Numbered from the stretch's first letter, positions 1-8,292 are shown. The stretch is DNA of 64,000 nt from Ornithinimicrobium sp. F0845 (GCF_023015765.1 NZ_JALKAL010000014.1:1-64000), one strand, 5' to 3'. A program made the numbers and translations. Notes: generated by a model not told the origin, from the sequence alone.

Positions 1-33
1 GCATCGATCGTGCGGGTCGCGGCTCTGGGCTGA
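1..33 (+). CDS. Possible 3' end of a gene entering from the left
   Basis: Frame 1 is open from base 1 and reads ASIVRVAALG before a TGA at 31-33. It could be the last ten codons of a gene cut by the window edge. Nothing in so short a stretch identifies a family, and chance reading is possible. Confidence 0.25.
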   Translation, partial: ASIVRVAALG

Positions 34-308
34 TTGAGGTGGCCCGGCCACGGAAACGATGGGCGTCATCGTCACAACCGCCAACCACCGCTTCTCGAGC
101 TGCGACTAGGATGAGGGCCGTCGCTAAACATCCGGACATCGGCGGATCCGGTACGTCACGACCCTGCGTCATGTTCGAACAACTGTCTAGCGCGTCATAG
201 TGGGCGAAATGACGCATCACCAAGTCGGCCGTCGGCGGACCAATCACCATCGGCATCGGGACAACGTCACTGACCAGCATCAGCACGTGGTCGAGGAGGC
301 GCCGACAG
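34..308. other. Gene-poor stretch with lower GC
   Basis: No convincing gene is visible on either strand. The stretch around 120-260 is clearly less GC-rich than the rest of the window, with runs such as taaacatccgg and catgttcgaac. Together with the neighbouring tRNA gene and its partial copy, this suggests a recombined or decayed edge rather than core sequence, but no integrase or transposase is present here. Confidence 0.4.
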
Positions 309-521
309 GTGAATCTGACCCGCGAAACAGATGCGCTTCTAGCGCTTCGCGCCGAGGTCTGGCAGAGACTCGGTCACACGCCGTCGATCGGCTGGTCAGG
401 GACACCGCGCGGTGACCGAAGCGCGTGGGGGTTCAAGTCGCCAATAGACGCAACGACCATATCCGCAGGCCAGAGGCCTGTTCGGTGTCCGGAGGGGGAC
501 TTGAACCCCCACGCCCGTTAA
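309..521 (+). pseudogene. Doubtful short ORF, perhaps a truncated gene
   Basis: A GTG at 309 follows a strong GAGGAGG ribosome-binding site with nine bases between, and opens a 70-residue frame. The first 35 residues (NLTRETDALLALRAEVWQRL and onward) look like ordinary protein. The rest runs through a T-arm-like piece at 423-439 and then antisense into the tRNA-Leu gene, where it ends, so the C-terminal half is not real protein sequence. I do not recognise a family. The best reading is a gene cut short by recombination at the tRNA; a small intact gene is less likely. Confidence 0.25.
423..439 (+). repeat. 17-nt partial copy of the tRNA-Leu T-arm, inverted
   Basis: GCGTGGGGGTTCAAGTC on the plus strand is identical to the variable-arm/T-arm junction of the tRNA-Leu gene at 486-569, which lies on the minus strand. 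The copy is therefore inverted, about 60 bp away, and diverges right after the TTCAAGTC loop. A 17-nt match is unlikely by chance. It may be a scar of integration or of a lost second tRNA. Confidence 0.6.
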
Positions 522-569
522 GGGCACTAGCACCTCAAGCTAGCGCGTCTGCCATTCCGCCACCCGGAC
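486..569 (-). tRNA. tRNA-Leu (anticodon GAG)
   Basis: The minus strand folds as a type II tRNA. The acceptor arms GTCCGGG and TCCGGAC pair, the anticodon stem CTAGC/GCTAG encloses the loop TTGAGGT (anticodon GAG, reading CUC and CUU), a long variable arm pairs CCC with GGG, and the T-arm has the GGTTCAAGTCC loop. The discriminator base is A. The chromosome encodes CCG rather than CCA after it, so CCA must be completed enzymatically. Confidence 0.95.
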
Positions 570-636
570 GAGGGTGCCACCGCTTCACACGGTGGGCAAC
601 GACGGGAAAGATTAGCACGCATCGGCCCCAGAACCC

Positions 637-2013
637 TCACCCGTCCCGCCAGTCGGGGGGTGACCCGACCTCCAGGTCCGGGTCGTCGGCCGCGAAGGTT
701 CGCACGGGTCCCGGTGCGGTCAGTGGCCCCTCGAACCGGACCGTCACCCGACCCAGGCCGCTCCCCCAGACCCAGCCCGCGCCATACTCCCGGTGGACCA
801 CGTCCGCACCGGGGCGCCAGTTCGTGCCCCTGACGACCTCCGCCGTATGCCGGGGTGCAGGGTCCATCTCCACCGCACCGAGACTGTCGGGCACCTCCGC
901 ACCGCCCGGGGCCACGGCAAAGAGGCCCTCGCCCAGGGCCAGTTCCTCCTGGGCGTGGGTGGTCAGGCCGGAGACGCCCACGCCGAGCAGCCGGATGCCG
1001 GAGGACACGTCGATGGCACCCAGCAGCCGCCGTGCCTGACGCCCGATCACGGCGGGATCACCGGTGGCATAGGGCAGGGTGCCCGAGCGGGTCTGCTGGC
1101 TGAAGTCGTGCTGGCGGACCTTCACGGTCGTGGTCCGGCCGAAGCTGGCGGCCTGCCCGAGTCGGCTGGCCACCCGGGCCACCATCAGGTCCAGCTCGCG
1201 CTCCAGCACGGCCGGGTCCGCGATGTCGGTCTCGAAGGTCTCCTCGACCGAGATGCTCTTGGTCTCGCGCTGGGTCTGCACCGCACGGTCATCCTCCCCC
1301 CGGGCCAGGTGGACCAGGCTCGAGCCGTGCGCCTGCCCGAAGATGGCGACCATGTCCACCTCGCTGACCTGCGCCAGGTCGGCCACGGTCTCCACCCCGA
1401 AGCCGTGCAGCCGCGCCGCCGTCGCGGGTCCGACGCCGGCGATCGCCCGGACCGACATCGGTGCGAGCACCGCCCGCTCGGTGCCCGCCTCGATCAGAGT
1501 CAGCCCAGCCGGTTTGTTCAGCTCGCTGGCGATCTTGGCCATCATCTTGGAGGTCGCGATCCCCACCGACGCGGTCAGCCCCCCGGTCTCGGCCCGGATG
1601 CGCTCCATCAGCTCGTTGCCCAACCGCTGCAGCGCCGGCGCCGAGAAGTCCGCCACGCCACCGCCACGCAGGTCGACATAGGCCTCATCCACCGAGACCT
1701 GCTCCACAACCGGTGACAGGTCCCGCAGGAGGCCCATCACCACCCTCGAGCTGAGCCGGTAGGCGTCGAACCGGCCACCCAGGAAGGCCGTCCCCGCCGG
1801 GCACCGCCGCCTGGCCTCGGCCGTCGGCATGGCCGAGCGCGCGCCATACTGCCGCGCCTCGTAGGACGCCGTGGACACCACGCCCCGCGGACCGACCCCG
1901 CCGACCACGACCGGTTTGCCCCGCAGCGAGGGCTTGTCGCGCTGCTCGACCGCGGCGAAGAAGGCGTCCAGGTCCACGTGCAGGATGCTGGACTCGCGGC
2001 GGACGGCGGGCAT
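637..2013 (-). CDS. dinB: DNA polymerase IV (Y-family translesion polymerase)
   Basis: This is a Y-family translesion DNA polymerase of about 458 residues. The first catalytic carboxylates lie in HVDLDAFFAAVEQ (D14 of the chosen start) and the second pair in SVDEAYVD (D109, E110). A helix-hairpin-helix stretch (IAGVGPATAARL) and a little-finger domain follow. The C-terminal tail (HREYGAGWVWGSGLGRVTVR) matches an extension common in actinobacterial DinB proteins. The start chosen gives MPAVRRESS; an in-frame ATG nine codons upstream is possible. It faces the HipA-like gene across 38 bp. No LexA box (GAAC-N4-GTTC) is visible there. Confidence 0.95.
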   Translation of the reverse strand: MPAVRRESSILHVDLDAFFAAVEQRDKPSLRGKPVVVGGVGPRGVVSTASYEARQYGARSAMPTAEARRRCPAGTAFLGGRFDAYRLSSRVVMGLLRDLSPVVEQVSVDEAYVDLRGGGVADFSAPALQRLGNELMERIRAETGGLTASVGIATSKMMAKIASELNKPAGLTLIEAGTERAVLAPMSVRAIAGVGPATAARLHGFGVETVADLAQVSEVDMVAIFGQAHGSSLVHLARGEDDRAVQTQRETKSISVEETFETDIADPAVLERELDLMVARVASRLGQAASFGRTTTVKVRQHDFSQQTRSGTLPYATGDPAVIGRQARRLLGAIDVSSGIRLLGVGVSGLTTHAQEELALGEGLFAVAPGGAEVPDSLGAVEMDPAPRHTAEVVRGTNWRPGADVVHREYGAGWVWGSGLGRVTVRFEGPLTAPGPVRTFAADDPDLEVGSPPDWRDG

Positions 2014-2039
2014 GGCGCCACTGTGACACACCCCTCGCA

Positions 2040-2045
2040 TAGGCT
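2040..2045 (+). promoter_or_regulatory. -10 element TAGGCT, leaderless start of HipA-like gene
   Basis: TAGGCT lies exactly six bases before the GTG at 2052, so a transcript would start at or next to the start codon. No ribosome-binding site precedes the GTG. No good -35 is seen. Confidence 0.45.
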
Positions 2046-2051
2046 CGGCAC

Positions 2052-2819
2052 GTGCTCGACCACGTCACCGCCGTCCGCTACGTCACCCCGCTCCGCGAGG
2101 GCGGCTCGATGCCCGGCGTCGTCGAGGCGGACGACCTGGGGACGTATGTCGTGAAGTTCCGTGGCGCGGGCCAGGGGCTGAAGGTGCTGGTCACCGAGGT
2201 GATCGTGGGTGAGCTCGCGCGGCGCCTCGGCCTGCCGGTGCCGCGGATGGTGACCATCGACCTGCCGCCGGCGATCGCGCGCTACGAGGCCGACGAGGAG
2301 GTGCAGGACCTGCTCAACGCCTCCCCCGGCACCAACCTGGGGGTCGACCTGCTGCCCGGGTCGCTGGGCTACGACGGCTCCCGCCCGCCGGACCCCGCAC
2401 TGGCCTCCCGGATCCTGTGGCTGGACGCCTTCACCGCCAACGTCGACCGCACCTGGTCCAACCCCAACCTGCTGACCTGGCACCGGGAGACCTGGCTGAT
2501 CGACCACGGGGCCGCGCTCTACTTCCACCACTCGTGGCCCAGCAAGGCGCCCAACCCGGAGCGCTTCGCCCAGCAGGCCTATCGCGCCGACGACCACGTG
2601 CTGGGCGGTGTCGCCGACGACCTGCCCGCCGCGCACGCCGAGCTGTCCGCGCGGGTCACCCCCGACCTGGTCGGCGAGGTGCTCGACCAGGTGCCCGAGG
2701 ACTGGCTCGAGACCACCACTGAGCTCACGGACGCGCAGGCGGTGCGGACGGCATACTGCGAGCACCTGCGGGCCCGCCTGGACAATCCGGGCGCCTGGCT
2801 GCCGGGAGGCGGGTCATGA
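2052..2819 (+). CDS. HipA-like kinase family protein
   Basis: A protein of 255 residues that resembles the catalytic half of HipA Ser/Thr kinases, in the short form without the HipA N-terminal subdomain. Likely kinase landmarks are the ATP-binding lysine in TYVVKFRG (K35), a catalytic-loop-like NVDRTWSNPN (D132) and a metal-binding-like WLIDHGAAL (D151). No HipB-like antitoxin is adjacent. Instead the stop codon overlaps the start of a DUF3037 gene (ATGA), a pairing seen in many bacteria. The substrate is unknown. It need not be a persistence toxin; the conserved pairing with DUF3037 suggests a two-protein unit. Confidence 0.8.
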   Translation: MLDHVTAVRYVTPLREGGSMPGVVEADDLGTYVVKFRGAGQGLKVLVTEVIVGELARRLGLPVPRMVTIDLPPAIARYEADEEVQDLLNASPGTNLGVDLLPGSLGYDGSRPPDPALASRILWLDAFTANVDRTWSNPNLLTWHRETWLIDHGAALYFHHSWPSKAPNPERFAQQAYRADDHVLGGVADDLPAAHAELSARVTPDLVGEVLDQVPEDWLETTTELTDAQAVRTAYCEHLRARLDNPGAWLPGGGS

Positions 2820-3193
2820 GCTACGACTACCAGTACGTCACGCTGCGCCTGGTCCCCCGCGTCGAGCGCGAGGAGTTCATCAACGTCGGGGTCGTGCTCT
2901 ACAGCCAGGAGGCCGACTACCTCGAGGCCGCCTTCGCGCTGCAGGAGGAGCGGGCGCTGGCCCTCGCTCCCGACCTGGACCTGGAGTCCGTGCGTGCCGC
3001 GCTCGAGGCAGTATGCCGGGTGGCCGCCGGCGAGCACTCGCCCGCCACCCCGCGGCTGGACCGGTTGGGGCCGCGCTTCGGCTGGCTGAGCGCGCCACGC
3101 AGCACGATCGTGCAGCCCGGCCCGGTGCACGGCGGCACGACCGAGGACCCGGCTGCCACGCTCGCCCACCTGGTGCGCATCCTGGTGACATGA
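2816..3193 (+). CDS. DUF3037 family protein, partner of the HipA-like kinase
   Basis: A small soluble protein of 125 residues beginning MSYDYQYVTLRLVPRVEREE, with the EEFINVGVVLY motif typical of DUF3037. Its biochemical role is unknown. It overlaps the kinase gene by four bases (ATGA at 2816) and the YbaK gene in the same way (ATGA at 3190), so all three are probably made from one transcript in fixed proportion. It may act as adaptor or regulator of the kinase; that is inference from the gene pairing only. Confidence 0.8.
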   Translation: MSYDYQYVTLRLVPRVEREEFINVGVVLYSQEADYLEAAFALQEERALALAPDLDLESVRAALEAVCRVAAGEHSPATPRLDRLGPRFGWLSAPRSTIVQPGPVHGGTTEDPAATLAHLVRILVT

Positions 3194-3717
3194 CTGCACT
3201 GACCTGGCACCCCTTCGCCGAGCGCCCCGACCTGGTGGCCGATCCCGTGCGGGAGGCCCTGGCCGGCTCACCGCTGGCCGACGTCGTGGAGGTCACCGAG
3301 ATCGACCCGGAGATCGCCGACACCCAGGCCCTGGTGGACGCCACCGACGTGCTGCTGGAGGAGTGCGCCAACTGCATCGTGGTGCTCGGGCGCCGGGGCG
3401 AGACCGAGCGGGTCGCCGCCGGGCTGGTGCTGGCCACCACCCGCGCCGACGTCAACACCACCATCCGCAAGGCCCTGGACGTGCGCAAGGCCAGCTTCAT
3501 GCCGATGGACCGGGCGGTCGCCGACACGGCGATGGAGTATGGCGGGATCACTCCCGTCGGTCTGCCCACCGGGTGGCCGGTGCTCGTCGATGCCCGCGTC
3601 ACGGCCTCCGAACGGGTCGTCATCGGCTCCGGTCTGCGCCGCTCCAAGCTGCGCCTGCCCGGGGCCCTGGTCGCGGACCTACCGCGCGTCGACGTCGTCG
3701 AGGGCCTGGCCCGCTGA
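3190..3717 (+). CDS. YbaK/EbsC-type aminoacyl-tRNA deacylase
   Basis: A protein of 175 residues with the YbaK/aminoacyl-tRNA editing domain over most of its length. NCIVVLGRRGETERVAAGLV and the lysine-bearing DVRKASFMPMD segment are the recognisable parts. Such proteins hydrolyse wrongly charged tRNAs (for example Cys- or Ala-tRNAPro) in trans. Its ATG overlaps the DUF3037 stop codon, so it belongs to the HipA-like operon. Whether editing and the kinase are functionally linked is unknown. Confidence 0.8.
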   Translation: MTALTWHPFAERPDLVADPVREALAGSPLADVVEVTEIDPEIADTQALVDATDVLLEECANCIVVLGRRGETERVAAGLVLATTRADVNTTIRKALDVRKASFMPMDRAVADTAMEYGGITPVGLPTGWPVLVDARVTASERVVIGSGLRRSKLRLPGALVADLPRVDVVEGLAR

Positions 3718-3774
3718 CGGCCGAGCGTGCCGTGGCCCGCTACCGCCGGGCCGCCACCGCCCGGCGTCGGGTTC

Positions 3775-4290
3775 TCAGTCGCCCGAGGCTGTTCGAGCCA
3801 CCGGTGGTTGAGCGGACCACGGGAAGACGATCCACTCGTCCGTGTGCTTCCACACGAAGTCGGGCTCCACGATCGTGGCCGACTTGGCATAGAGGACGGC
3901 GCTGCGGGTGTCCGCGCCATGTGCCCGGAGCAGGTCGAGGACGAGGGCCAGCGTCCTCCCGGAGTCCGCGACATCGTCCACGACGAGCAGGCGACGCCCC
4001 CTGATCGACTCTGTGTCCAGCAGTGGTGCCAGGAGGACGGGGTCGGGCAGCGTCTCGTGCACGTCGGTGTAGAACTCGACATTGATGGCGTCGGACAACT
4101 TGATCCCGAGGGCGTAGGCCAGGGCCCCGCCGGGCAGCAACCCACCGCGCGCGACGGCGATGATGATCTCCGGCTCAAAGTCCGCGTCCACCACGGTCTG
4201 GGCCAGTTCGCGACTGGCCTGCCCGAACCCGTCCCAGGTCAGGATCTCCTTGTCGGTCAGGTCACTGGAGTCTGCGTGGTATGCCGTCAC
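3775..4290 (-). CDS. Purine-type phosphoribosyltransferase
   Basis: A type I phosphoribosyltransferase of 171 residues. The PRPP-binding motif is LLVVDDVADSGRTL, with a conserved AVARGGLLPGG loop near residue 46. It most resembles small xanthine/guanine or hypoxanthine salvage enzymes, which join a purine base to PRPP. The exact base cannot be told from sequence. The start is a GTG at 4290 (MTAYHADSS). It lies downstream of the LysR gene on the same strand, 33 bp away. Confidence 0.8.
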   Translation of the reverse strand: MTAYHADSSDLTDKEILTWDGFGQASRELAQTVVDADFEPEIIIAVARGGLLPGGALAYALGIKLSDAINVEFYTDVHETLPDPVLLAPLLDTESIRGRRLLVVDDVADSGRTLALVLDLLRAHGADTRSAVLYAKSATIVEPDFVWKHTDEWIVFPWSAQPPVARTASGD

Positions 4291-4323
4291 CGGGTGAGGC
4301 TACCTCCCACCTGACGCGCTCGG

Positions 4324-5229
4324 TCACCTCGGGGGACGACGCGCCATGCGCTCGGTCATGGGTGGTGGACGCAGCGCCCTGGCCGCGTCGACGACCGTGT
4401 CGGTGAGCCTCTCCAGGTGACGTGAGCCGAGTCGCCACACCTGCCAGTGCAGCGCGACGTCGCGGGTCGCCGCGCCGGGGAGGCGGACCAGGGCGCCGGT
4501 GTCGAGCGAGGCGCCGATCTGGTGCTCGGGCAGCATGCCCCAACCCAGCCCGGCGCGCACGGCCCGCGCGAAGCCCTCCGACGACGGGACGCCGTGCCAC
4601 GGCGCCGCCGAGGCGGCGTGCTCGTCCAGGACCGTGTCCTGGAGGGTGTCCTTGGCGTTGAACTGGACGACGGGCATCCGATCGAGGTCGAGCGACGCCC
4701 CGTCCTGGTGTCGCGCGAGGAGTCCCGGCGTGGCCACCGGGACGTAGCGCATCACCCCGAGCGCACGCACCGTGCACCCGACCACCGGCTGCCGGTCGGT
4801 GGTCACCGCGGCGAGCACCTCGCCGCCGGCCAGCATCGCCCGGGTGTGCTCCTGGTCATCCACCCGCAGGCGAAGCACGGTGTCGTCCCACGTCGCGGCC
4901 GCCCGGAGCGCCGCGGGAAACCACGTGGCGAGGGAGTCGGCGTTGACCGCCACCGTGAGGACCGTGCGGTCCCCGCCCGGACCGGTCAGTTCCTCGGTGG
5001 CCTCACCCACGACGAGGTCGACCTGTCGGGCGGCCCGGAGCACCACCGTGCCGGCTTCGGTGGCCGAGCAGGGGATCCCGCGCTGCACGAGCACGCGGCC
5101 GGTCGTCGTCTCCAGGGCTCGGATCCGCTGGCTGACGGCGGACGGCGTGATCGACAGGCGACGCGCCGCAGCCTCGAAGGTGCCCTCGTCCACGACGGCG
5201 ACCAGCGCTCGAAGCTGCTCCAGGTTCAT
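4324..5229 (-). CDS. argP: LysR-family regulator, ArgP/LysG type
   Basis: A protein of 301 residues with an N-terminal winged helix-turn-helix (MNLEQLRALVAVVDEGTFEA, then ITPSAVSQRIRALE) and a C-terminal effector-binding domain. Its close match to LysG/ArgP and its divergent position 25 bp from a LysE exporter gene indicate that it activates export of basic amino acids (lysine, arginine) when they accumulate. The shared region between the two genes is very short, so operator and promoters must overlap coding sequence or the exporter must start further in. Confidence 0.9.
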   Translation of the reverse strand: MNLEQLRALVAVVDEGTFEAAARRLSITPSAVSQRIRALETTTGRVLVQRGIPCSATEAGTVVLRAARQVDLVVGEATEELTGPGGDRTVLTVAVNADSLATWFPAALRAAATWDDTVLRLRVDDQEHTRAMLAGGEVLAAVTTDRQPVVGCTVRALGVMRYVPVATPGLLARHQDGASLDLDRMPVVQFNAKDTLQDTVLDEHAASAAPWHGVPSSEGFARAVRAGLGWGMLPEHQIGASLDTGALVRLPGAATRDVALHWQVWRLGSRHLERLTDTVVDAARALRPPPMTERMARRPPR

Positions 5230-5254
5230 GAAGCAACACTAAGGGAAGAGCACA

Positions 5255-5893
5255 ATGATTCACTTCCCCTTCACCGCAGACCTACCTATCGTGGTCGCCG
5301 TGCTGCCCATCGTTCTCGCAGGTCTGGTCTCCGGGCTCGGTCTGATCATCGCCATCGGTGCCCAGAATGCCTTCGTCCTCCGCCAGGGAATCCGCCGGGA
5401 GCACATCGGCACGGTCGTCCTGGTCTGCGCCCTGGCCGACATCCTGCTGATCACGATCGGCACCGCCGGTGTCGGTGCGCTGGTGAGTTCGTCTCCGACC
5501 GTCCTGACGGCGATCCGCTGGCTCGGTGCGGCCTACCTGCTGTGGTTCGCGTGGGGGTCCCTGCGCTCCGCCGCACGCCCGACCGGGCTGGTGGCGCAGG
5601 CTCCGACCTCGCGCGGCTCGGTCCTGGCCATGACCCTGGCACTCACCTTCCTCAACCCGCACGTCTATCTGGACACCGTGCTGCTGCTGGGCATGCTCGC
5701 GGCCTCGCACGAGGACGCCCGGTGGTGGTTCGCGCTCGGCGCCTGCGTGGGCAGCATCCTCTGGTTCACGGTCCTCGGTCTGGGTGCCCGGGCGCTGTCG
5801 CGGCCACTGTCCTCCCCCACGACGTGGCGCGTCGTCGACCTACTGGTCGCCGCGGTGATGGTGACACTGGCGGTGCGCCTAGTCCTCGGGTGA
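5255..5893 (+). CDS. lysE: LysE/ArgO basic amino acid exporter
   Basis: An inner-membrane exporter of up to 212 residues with about six membrane helices. The signature IAIGAQNAFVLRQGIRREHI is at residues 29-48 and FLNPHVYLD lies in the middle, both typical of LysE/ArgO. It is paired with the divergent ArgP/LysG gene. An alternative GTG start at 5291 gives 200 residues, matches the family N-terminus better and would leave about 60 bp for control sites, so I regard the true start as open. Its 3' end overlaps the convergent methyltransferase gene by 15 bp. Confidence 0.9.
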   Translation: MIHFPFTADLPIVVAVLPIVLAGLVSGLGLIIAIGAQNAFVLRQGIRREHIGTVVLVCALADILLITIGTAGVGALVSSSPTVLTAIRWLGAAYLLWFAWGSLRSAARPTGLVAQAPTSRGSVLAMTLALTFLNPHVYLDTVLLLGMLAASHEDARWWFALGACVGSILWFTVLGLGARALSRPLSSPTTWRVVDLLVAAVMVTLAVRLVLG

Positions 5894-6724
5894 GGACGTC
5901 TGCAGTGCCCAGAACGCCACGGCGCTGGCGGCCGCCACGTTGAGGGAGTCCACCCCACCTGCCATCGGGATCCGCACGGCCAGGTCGGCCTCGGCGATGG
6001 TCCGGTCCCCCAGCCCATCTCCCTCGGTGCCGAGGACCAGCGCGAGCCGGTCCGGCGGGTCCTCGGCGAGCTGCTGCAAGGCGAGGCCATCCTCCCGGAG
6101 CGCGAACGCCGCGACCATGAAGCCCGCCTCACGCAGCATCTGTATGCCGTGCGGCCAGGGATCGATCCGCGTCCAGGGCACCTGGAAGACGGTGCCCATC
6201 GACACCCGGACCGACCGGCGATAGAGCGGGTCCGCGCAGCGCGGAGTCACCAGGACGGCGTCCACGCCGAGCGCGGCCGCCGAGCGGAAGACCGCGCCGA
6301 CGTTCGTGTGGTCGACGATGTCCTCCAGCACCGCGACCCGCCGGGCCCCCTCGATCACGTCCGGCACCGTGGGCAGGACCGGCCGGTGCATCGCGGCGAT
6401 CGCGCCGCGGTGCAGGTGGAACCCGGTCATCTCCTGGGCGACCGCGGGTTCCATCACATAGACCGGTGCCCCCTCGGACACCGCCCGCTCCACCAGGTCG
6501 GCCAGGTCCACGACCCACCGCGGGGTGAGCAGCAGCGACCGTAGGCGGTGGCCGGCGTCCAGGGCCCGACCGATGACCTTGGCCGACTCGGCCAGATAGA
6601 GGCCCTGCTCGGGTTCGAGGAGGCGCCGCAACGCCACGTCGGTGAGGCCGACGTAGTCACGCACGCGCTCGTCATCCGGACGATCGATCCAGGTGACGCC
6701 GGCGGGCAACTGGCGCTCCGTCAT
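5879..6724 (-). CDS. TrmH/SpoU-family RNA 2'-O-methyltransferase
   Basis: A SPOUT methyltransferase of 281 residues. The family motifs are in order: NVGAVFRSAAALG (motif 1), LVLGTEGDGL (motif 2) and IPMAGGVDSLNVAAASAV (motif 3, forming the SAM-binding knot). The N-terminal part resembles a SpoU substrate-binding domain. It methylates a ribose in rRNA or tRNA; the site is unknown. Its ATG overlaps the stop codon of the TauE gene (ATGA), making it the last gene of a three-gene operon. Confidence 0.9.
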   Translation of the reverse strand: MTERQLPAGVTWIDRPDDERVRDYVGLTDVALRRLLEPEQGLYLAESAKVIGRALDAGHRLRSLLLTPRWVVDLADLVERAVSEGAPVYVMEPAVAQEMTGFHLHRGAIAAMHRPVLPTVPDVIEGARRVAVLEDIVDHTNVGAVFRSAAALGVDAVLVTPRCADPLYRRSVRVSMGTVFQVPWTRIDPWPHGIQMLREAGFMVAAFALREDGLALQQLAEDPPDRLALVLGTEGDGLGDRTIAEADLAVRIPMAGGVDSLNVAAASAVAFWALQTSSPED

Positions 6725-7482
6725 ACGAGCAGCACCACGATGGCGACCACACCGATGACCACGATGGTCAGCCGCAGCAACCAGGGCGGCATGCTGCGCC
6801 CGATCCGCGCACCCAGCACTCCGCCGATAAAGGAACCGATGGCGATCAGGCCGACGACCGCCCAGTTGACCTGAGCCGGGTCGACGATGAGGAACACCAC
6901 CGCGGCGGTGAAGTTGACGATGAGCCCGAGCACGTTCTTGACCCCGTTGAGCTCCTGCAGCCCGTTGGGCAGCAGGACGCTCATCAGGCCGATCAGCAGC
7001 ACGCCCTGGGCGGCGCCGAAGTAGCCGCCATACATGCCGGCGAGGAGGATGCCGACGATGAGGACGACGAAGCGCGGGCCGGTGACCTGCTCGGCATGCT
7101 GTCTGGCGGCCCAGGCGTTGAGCCGCGGACCGAGGACGACGAGCACCAGTGCCAGCAGGATCAGCACCGGCACGATCGCCTCGAAGGCCTCGGGCGGGAG
7201 CACCAGCAGGAGCAGCGCTCCGATGACCGCGCCGACGAAGGATGCGGGCGCGAGCTGGACCAGGAGGGTCCGGAGCGAGCGGATCTCGTGCCGGTAGCCC
7301 CAGGCTCCCGACGCGCCACCGGCCACGAGCCCGAGGCTGTTGGAGATGTTGGCCGACACGGGCGGGTAGCCGAAGGAGAGCAGCGTCGGGAAGGTCACCA
7401 GCGTCCCGGAGCCCACGACCGTGTTGATGGTGCCGGCCCAGACGCCGGCCAGGATGATGGCCCCGACCTCGAACCAGCTCAT
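6721..7482 (-). CDS. TauE/SafE family membrane transporter
   Basis: A protein of 253 residues with about eight hydrophobic helices. The start (FEVGAIILAGVWAGTINTVV) and the internal MYGGYFGAAQGV repeat are typical of TauE/SafE (DUF81) anion transporters, linked to sulfite, sulfoacetate or other organosulfur compounds. The substrate here is unknown. It is coupled by ATGA overlaps to the ABC ATPase upstream and the methyltransferase downstream. Confidence 0.85.
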   Translation of the reverse strand: MSWFEVGAIILAGVWAGTINTVVGSGTLVTFPTLLSFGYPPVSANISNSLGLVAGGASGAWGYRHEIRSLRTLLVQLAPASFVGAVIGALLLLVLPPEAFEAIVPVLILLALVLVVLGPRLNAWAARQHAEQVTGPRFVVLIVGILLAGMYGGYFGAAQGVLLIGLMSVLLPNGLQELNGVKNVLGLIVNFTAAVVFLIVDPAQVNWAVVGLIAIGSFIGGVLGARIGRSMPPWLLRLTIVVIGVVAIVVLLV

Positions 7483-8261
7483 GCGGCGCGCGCTGACCAG
7501 CGGGCGCCGTGCTTGTCCACCACGAGCGGGATGTCGAAGGTCGTCGACAGGTTTGCTCCCGTCAGCGTCGTCTCGATCGGCCCGGCCGCGACCACCTTGC
7601 CCTCGCGAAGCATCAGGATGTCGGTGAAGCCGGGCGGGATCTCCTCCACGTGGTGGGTCACCAGCACCATCGCCGGCGACTCGAGGTCCTCGGCGAGGAC
7701 CGACAGACGTCCCACGAGGTCCTCGCGACCGCGCAGGTCCAGTCCGGCTGCCGGCTCGTCGAGCAGCATCAGCTCCGGGTCGGTCATCAGCGCGCGGGCG
7801 ATCTGCACGCGCTTGCGCTCCCCCTCGCTCAGGGTGGAGAAGCGACGGGTGGCCAGATGTTCCACCCCCAGCGCCACGAGCAGGTCGGTGGCGCGCCCGG
7901 TGTCCAGCTCGTCATACTCCTCCCGCCACCGCCCGGTGACGCCCCAGGAGGCCGTGACCACGACGTCGCGGACCCGCTCCTCGGGCGGGATCCGCTCGGC
8001 GAGGGCGGCGCTGGACAGACCGATCCGGGGCCGCAGGTCGAAGACGTCGACCGTGCCGAGGACCTCGCCGAGGATGCCGGCCACCCCGGTGGTGGGGTGG
8101 ATCCGCGCGGCAGCGATCTGCAGGAGGGTGGTCTTCCCCGCGCCGTTGGGGCCGATGACGACCCACCGCTCCCCCTCCTCCACGGACCAGTCGATGTCGT
8201 CGAGGAGCACGTTGCCGCCACGGCGCACACCGACACCGGCAAATTCCAGGACATCGCTCAT
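7479..8261 (-). CDS. ABC transporter ATP-binding protein
   Basis: A single nucleotide-binding domain of about 260 residues, starting MSDVLEFAGVGVRRGG. Walker A is IGPNGAGKTTLLQ, the signature is STLSEGERKRVQIARAL, Walker B is LMLLDEPAAGLDLRGRED and the H-loop is LVTHHVEEIPPG. No permease gene of ABC type is adjacent, and the next gene is a TauE/SafE transporter. It resembles YlmA/ModF-like stand-alone ATPases. Its role is unknown. It heads the three-gene coupled operon. Confidence 0.85.
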   Translation of the reverse strand: MSDVLEFAGVGVRRGGNVLLDDIDWSVEEGERWVVIGPNGAGKTTLLQIAAARIHPTTGVAGILGEVLGTVDVFDLRPRIGLSSAALAERIPPEERVRDVVVTASWGVTGRWREEYDELDTGRATDLLVALGVEHLATRRFSTLSEGERKRVQIARALMTDPELMLLDEPAAGLDLRGREDLVGRLSVLAEDLESPAMVLVTHHVEEIPPGFTDILMLREGKVVAAGPIETTLTGANLSTTFDIPLVVDKHGARWSARAA

Positions 8262-8292
8262 GTCGAGCAAGGGTAGTTCGCCCCGGCCTGCT

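Noticed and set aside
1-486. Prophage or genomic island at the tRNA
   Set aside because: No integrase, transposase or direct att repeat is inside the window; only a short inverted tRNA piece is present.
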